The notes under the pieces were generated by a model that did not search any database, had not been told where the DNA came from, and saw only the letters and a list, made by a program, of their open reading frames with translations. Shown here one piece after another: positions 63,927 through 64,000 of a stretch of 64,000 bases of DNA. The DNA is from Streptococcus sp. VT 162 (GTDB taxonomy: Bacteria > Bacillota > Bacilli > Lactobacillales > Streptococcaceae). The stretch lies in NCBI GenBank assembly GCA_000688775.2, contig CP007628.2, forward strand, positions 1,302,001 through 1,366,000. The letters run 5' to 3'. The position numbers were made by a program, and so were the translations under genes. Position 1 is the first letter of the stretch. Every line of letters begins with the position of its first letter.

Positions 63927-64000
63927 AGGCATTTTGCCAATTTTCTTGGTCTTCTTTAAAGCGTTTTAGGAGGTCGAGTCCTTCTGGCGTGATGTAACCT
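63925..64000 (-). CDS. C-terminal end of an unidentified gene
   Basis: The last 24 codons of a minus-strand gene running off the right edge (GYITPEGLDLLKRFKEDQEN, then WQNA and stop at 63925). The family cannot be recognised from this tail. Its stop codon overlaps the edge of the boxA-like fragment. Confidence 0.5.
   Translation of the reverse strand, partial: GYITPEGLDLLKRFKEDQENWQNA

Overview
This window looks like chromosomal DNA of a mitis-group Streptococcus (S. pneumoniae / S. mitis / S. pseudopneumoniae type). The clues are gene content: SpxB and lactate oxidase (the two hydrogen peroxide producers), the copY-cupA-copA operon, a CtsR-type ClpE and ClpP, an S(MK) box in front of metK, a YSIRK/LPXTG surface protein, and a fragment matching the start of the pneumococcal boxA repeat at the right edge. 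The species cannot be fixed from the window alone. No rRNA, tRNA, CRISPR array, complete prophage or intact insertion sequence was seen.

Left part (1-15.8 kb): the start of an Rgg-like regulator, a DJ-1/PfpI protein, dinG-rodA, NAD(P)HX dehydratase, a HAD phosphatase, folD, a TfoX-domain protein, an amino-acid ABC permease/ATPase pair without a binding protein, a YkuJ-like protein and clpE. Downstream of clpE is a small AT-rich accessory patch (12.26-13.63 kb) with a SieB-like superinfection-exclusion gene and debris of a single-strand-binding-protein gene. A Nudix hydrolase, a DUF1827 protein and metK with its SAM-sensing leader follow.

Middle part (16-45 kb): an accessory VWA-domain LPXTG protein, cshB, an EEP-family nuclease, a glucose-type PTS, ftsEX, prfB with its programmed frameshift, and a CBS-ACT protein. 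Next comes the most unusual locus (26.07-29.53 kb): a three-gene operon encoding a winged-helix / nucleotidyltransferase / choline-kinase-like fusion protein, a 61-residue single-span membrane protein and an NCS1-family permease, driven by a promoter with a 16-bp palindrome over its -10. After a 55-bp tandem repeat array come the liv branched-chain amino-acid transporter, ylbG, clpP, upp, a dCMP deaminase, a TetR regulator divergent from a DegV/FakB protein, an HI0933-like flavoprotein, a DUF1697 protein, a TipA-like MerR regulator, an NSS transporter broken by a 40-bp insertion, manA and a GH1 phospho-beta-glucosidase.

Right part (45-64 kb): a SemiSWEET, a LapA-domain protein, a VOC protein, spxB, the copper operon, and a thiamin salvage region. 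There a TPP riboswitch precedes thiD, while a converging operon ykoE-ykoD-ykoC-tenA(frameshifted)-thiW-thiM-thiE and a second, intact tenA are each preceded by a copy of the same 164-bp promoter/palindrome/terminator leader that is not a TPP riboswitch. Lactate oxidase, a complete polar amino-acid ABC transporter and the C-terminus of an unidentified gene end the window.

Taken together this is mostly conserved core genome, with variation at clpE-nudix, metK-cshB, acuB-livF, the NSS gene and the thiamin cluster.
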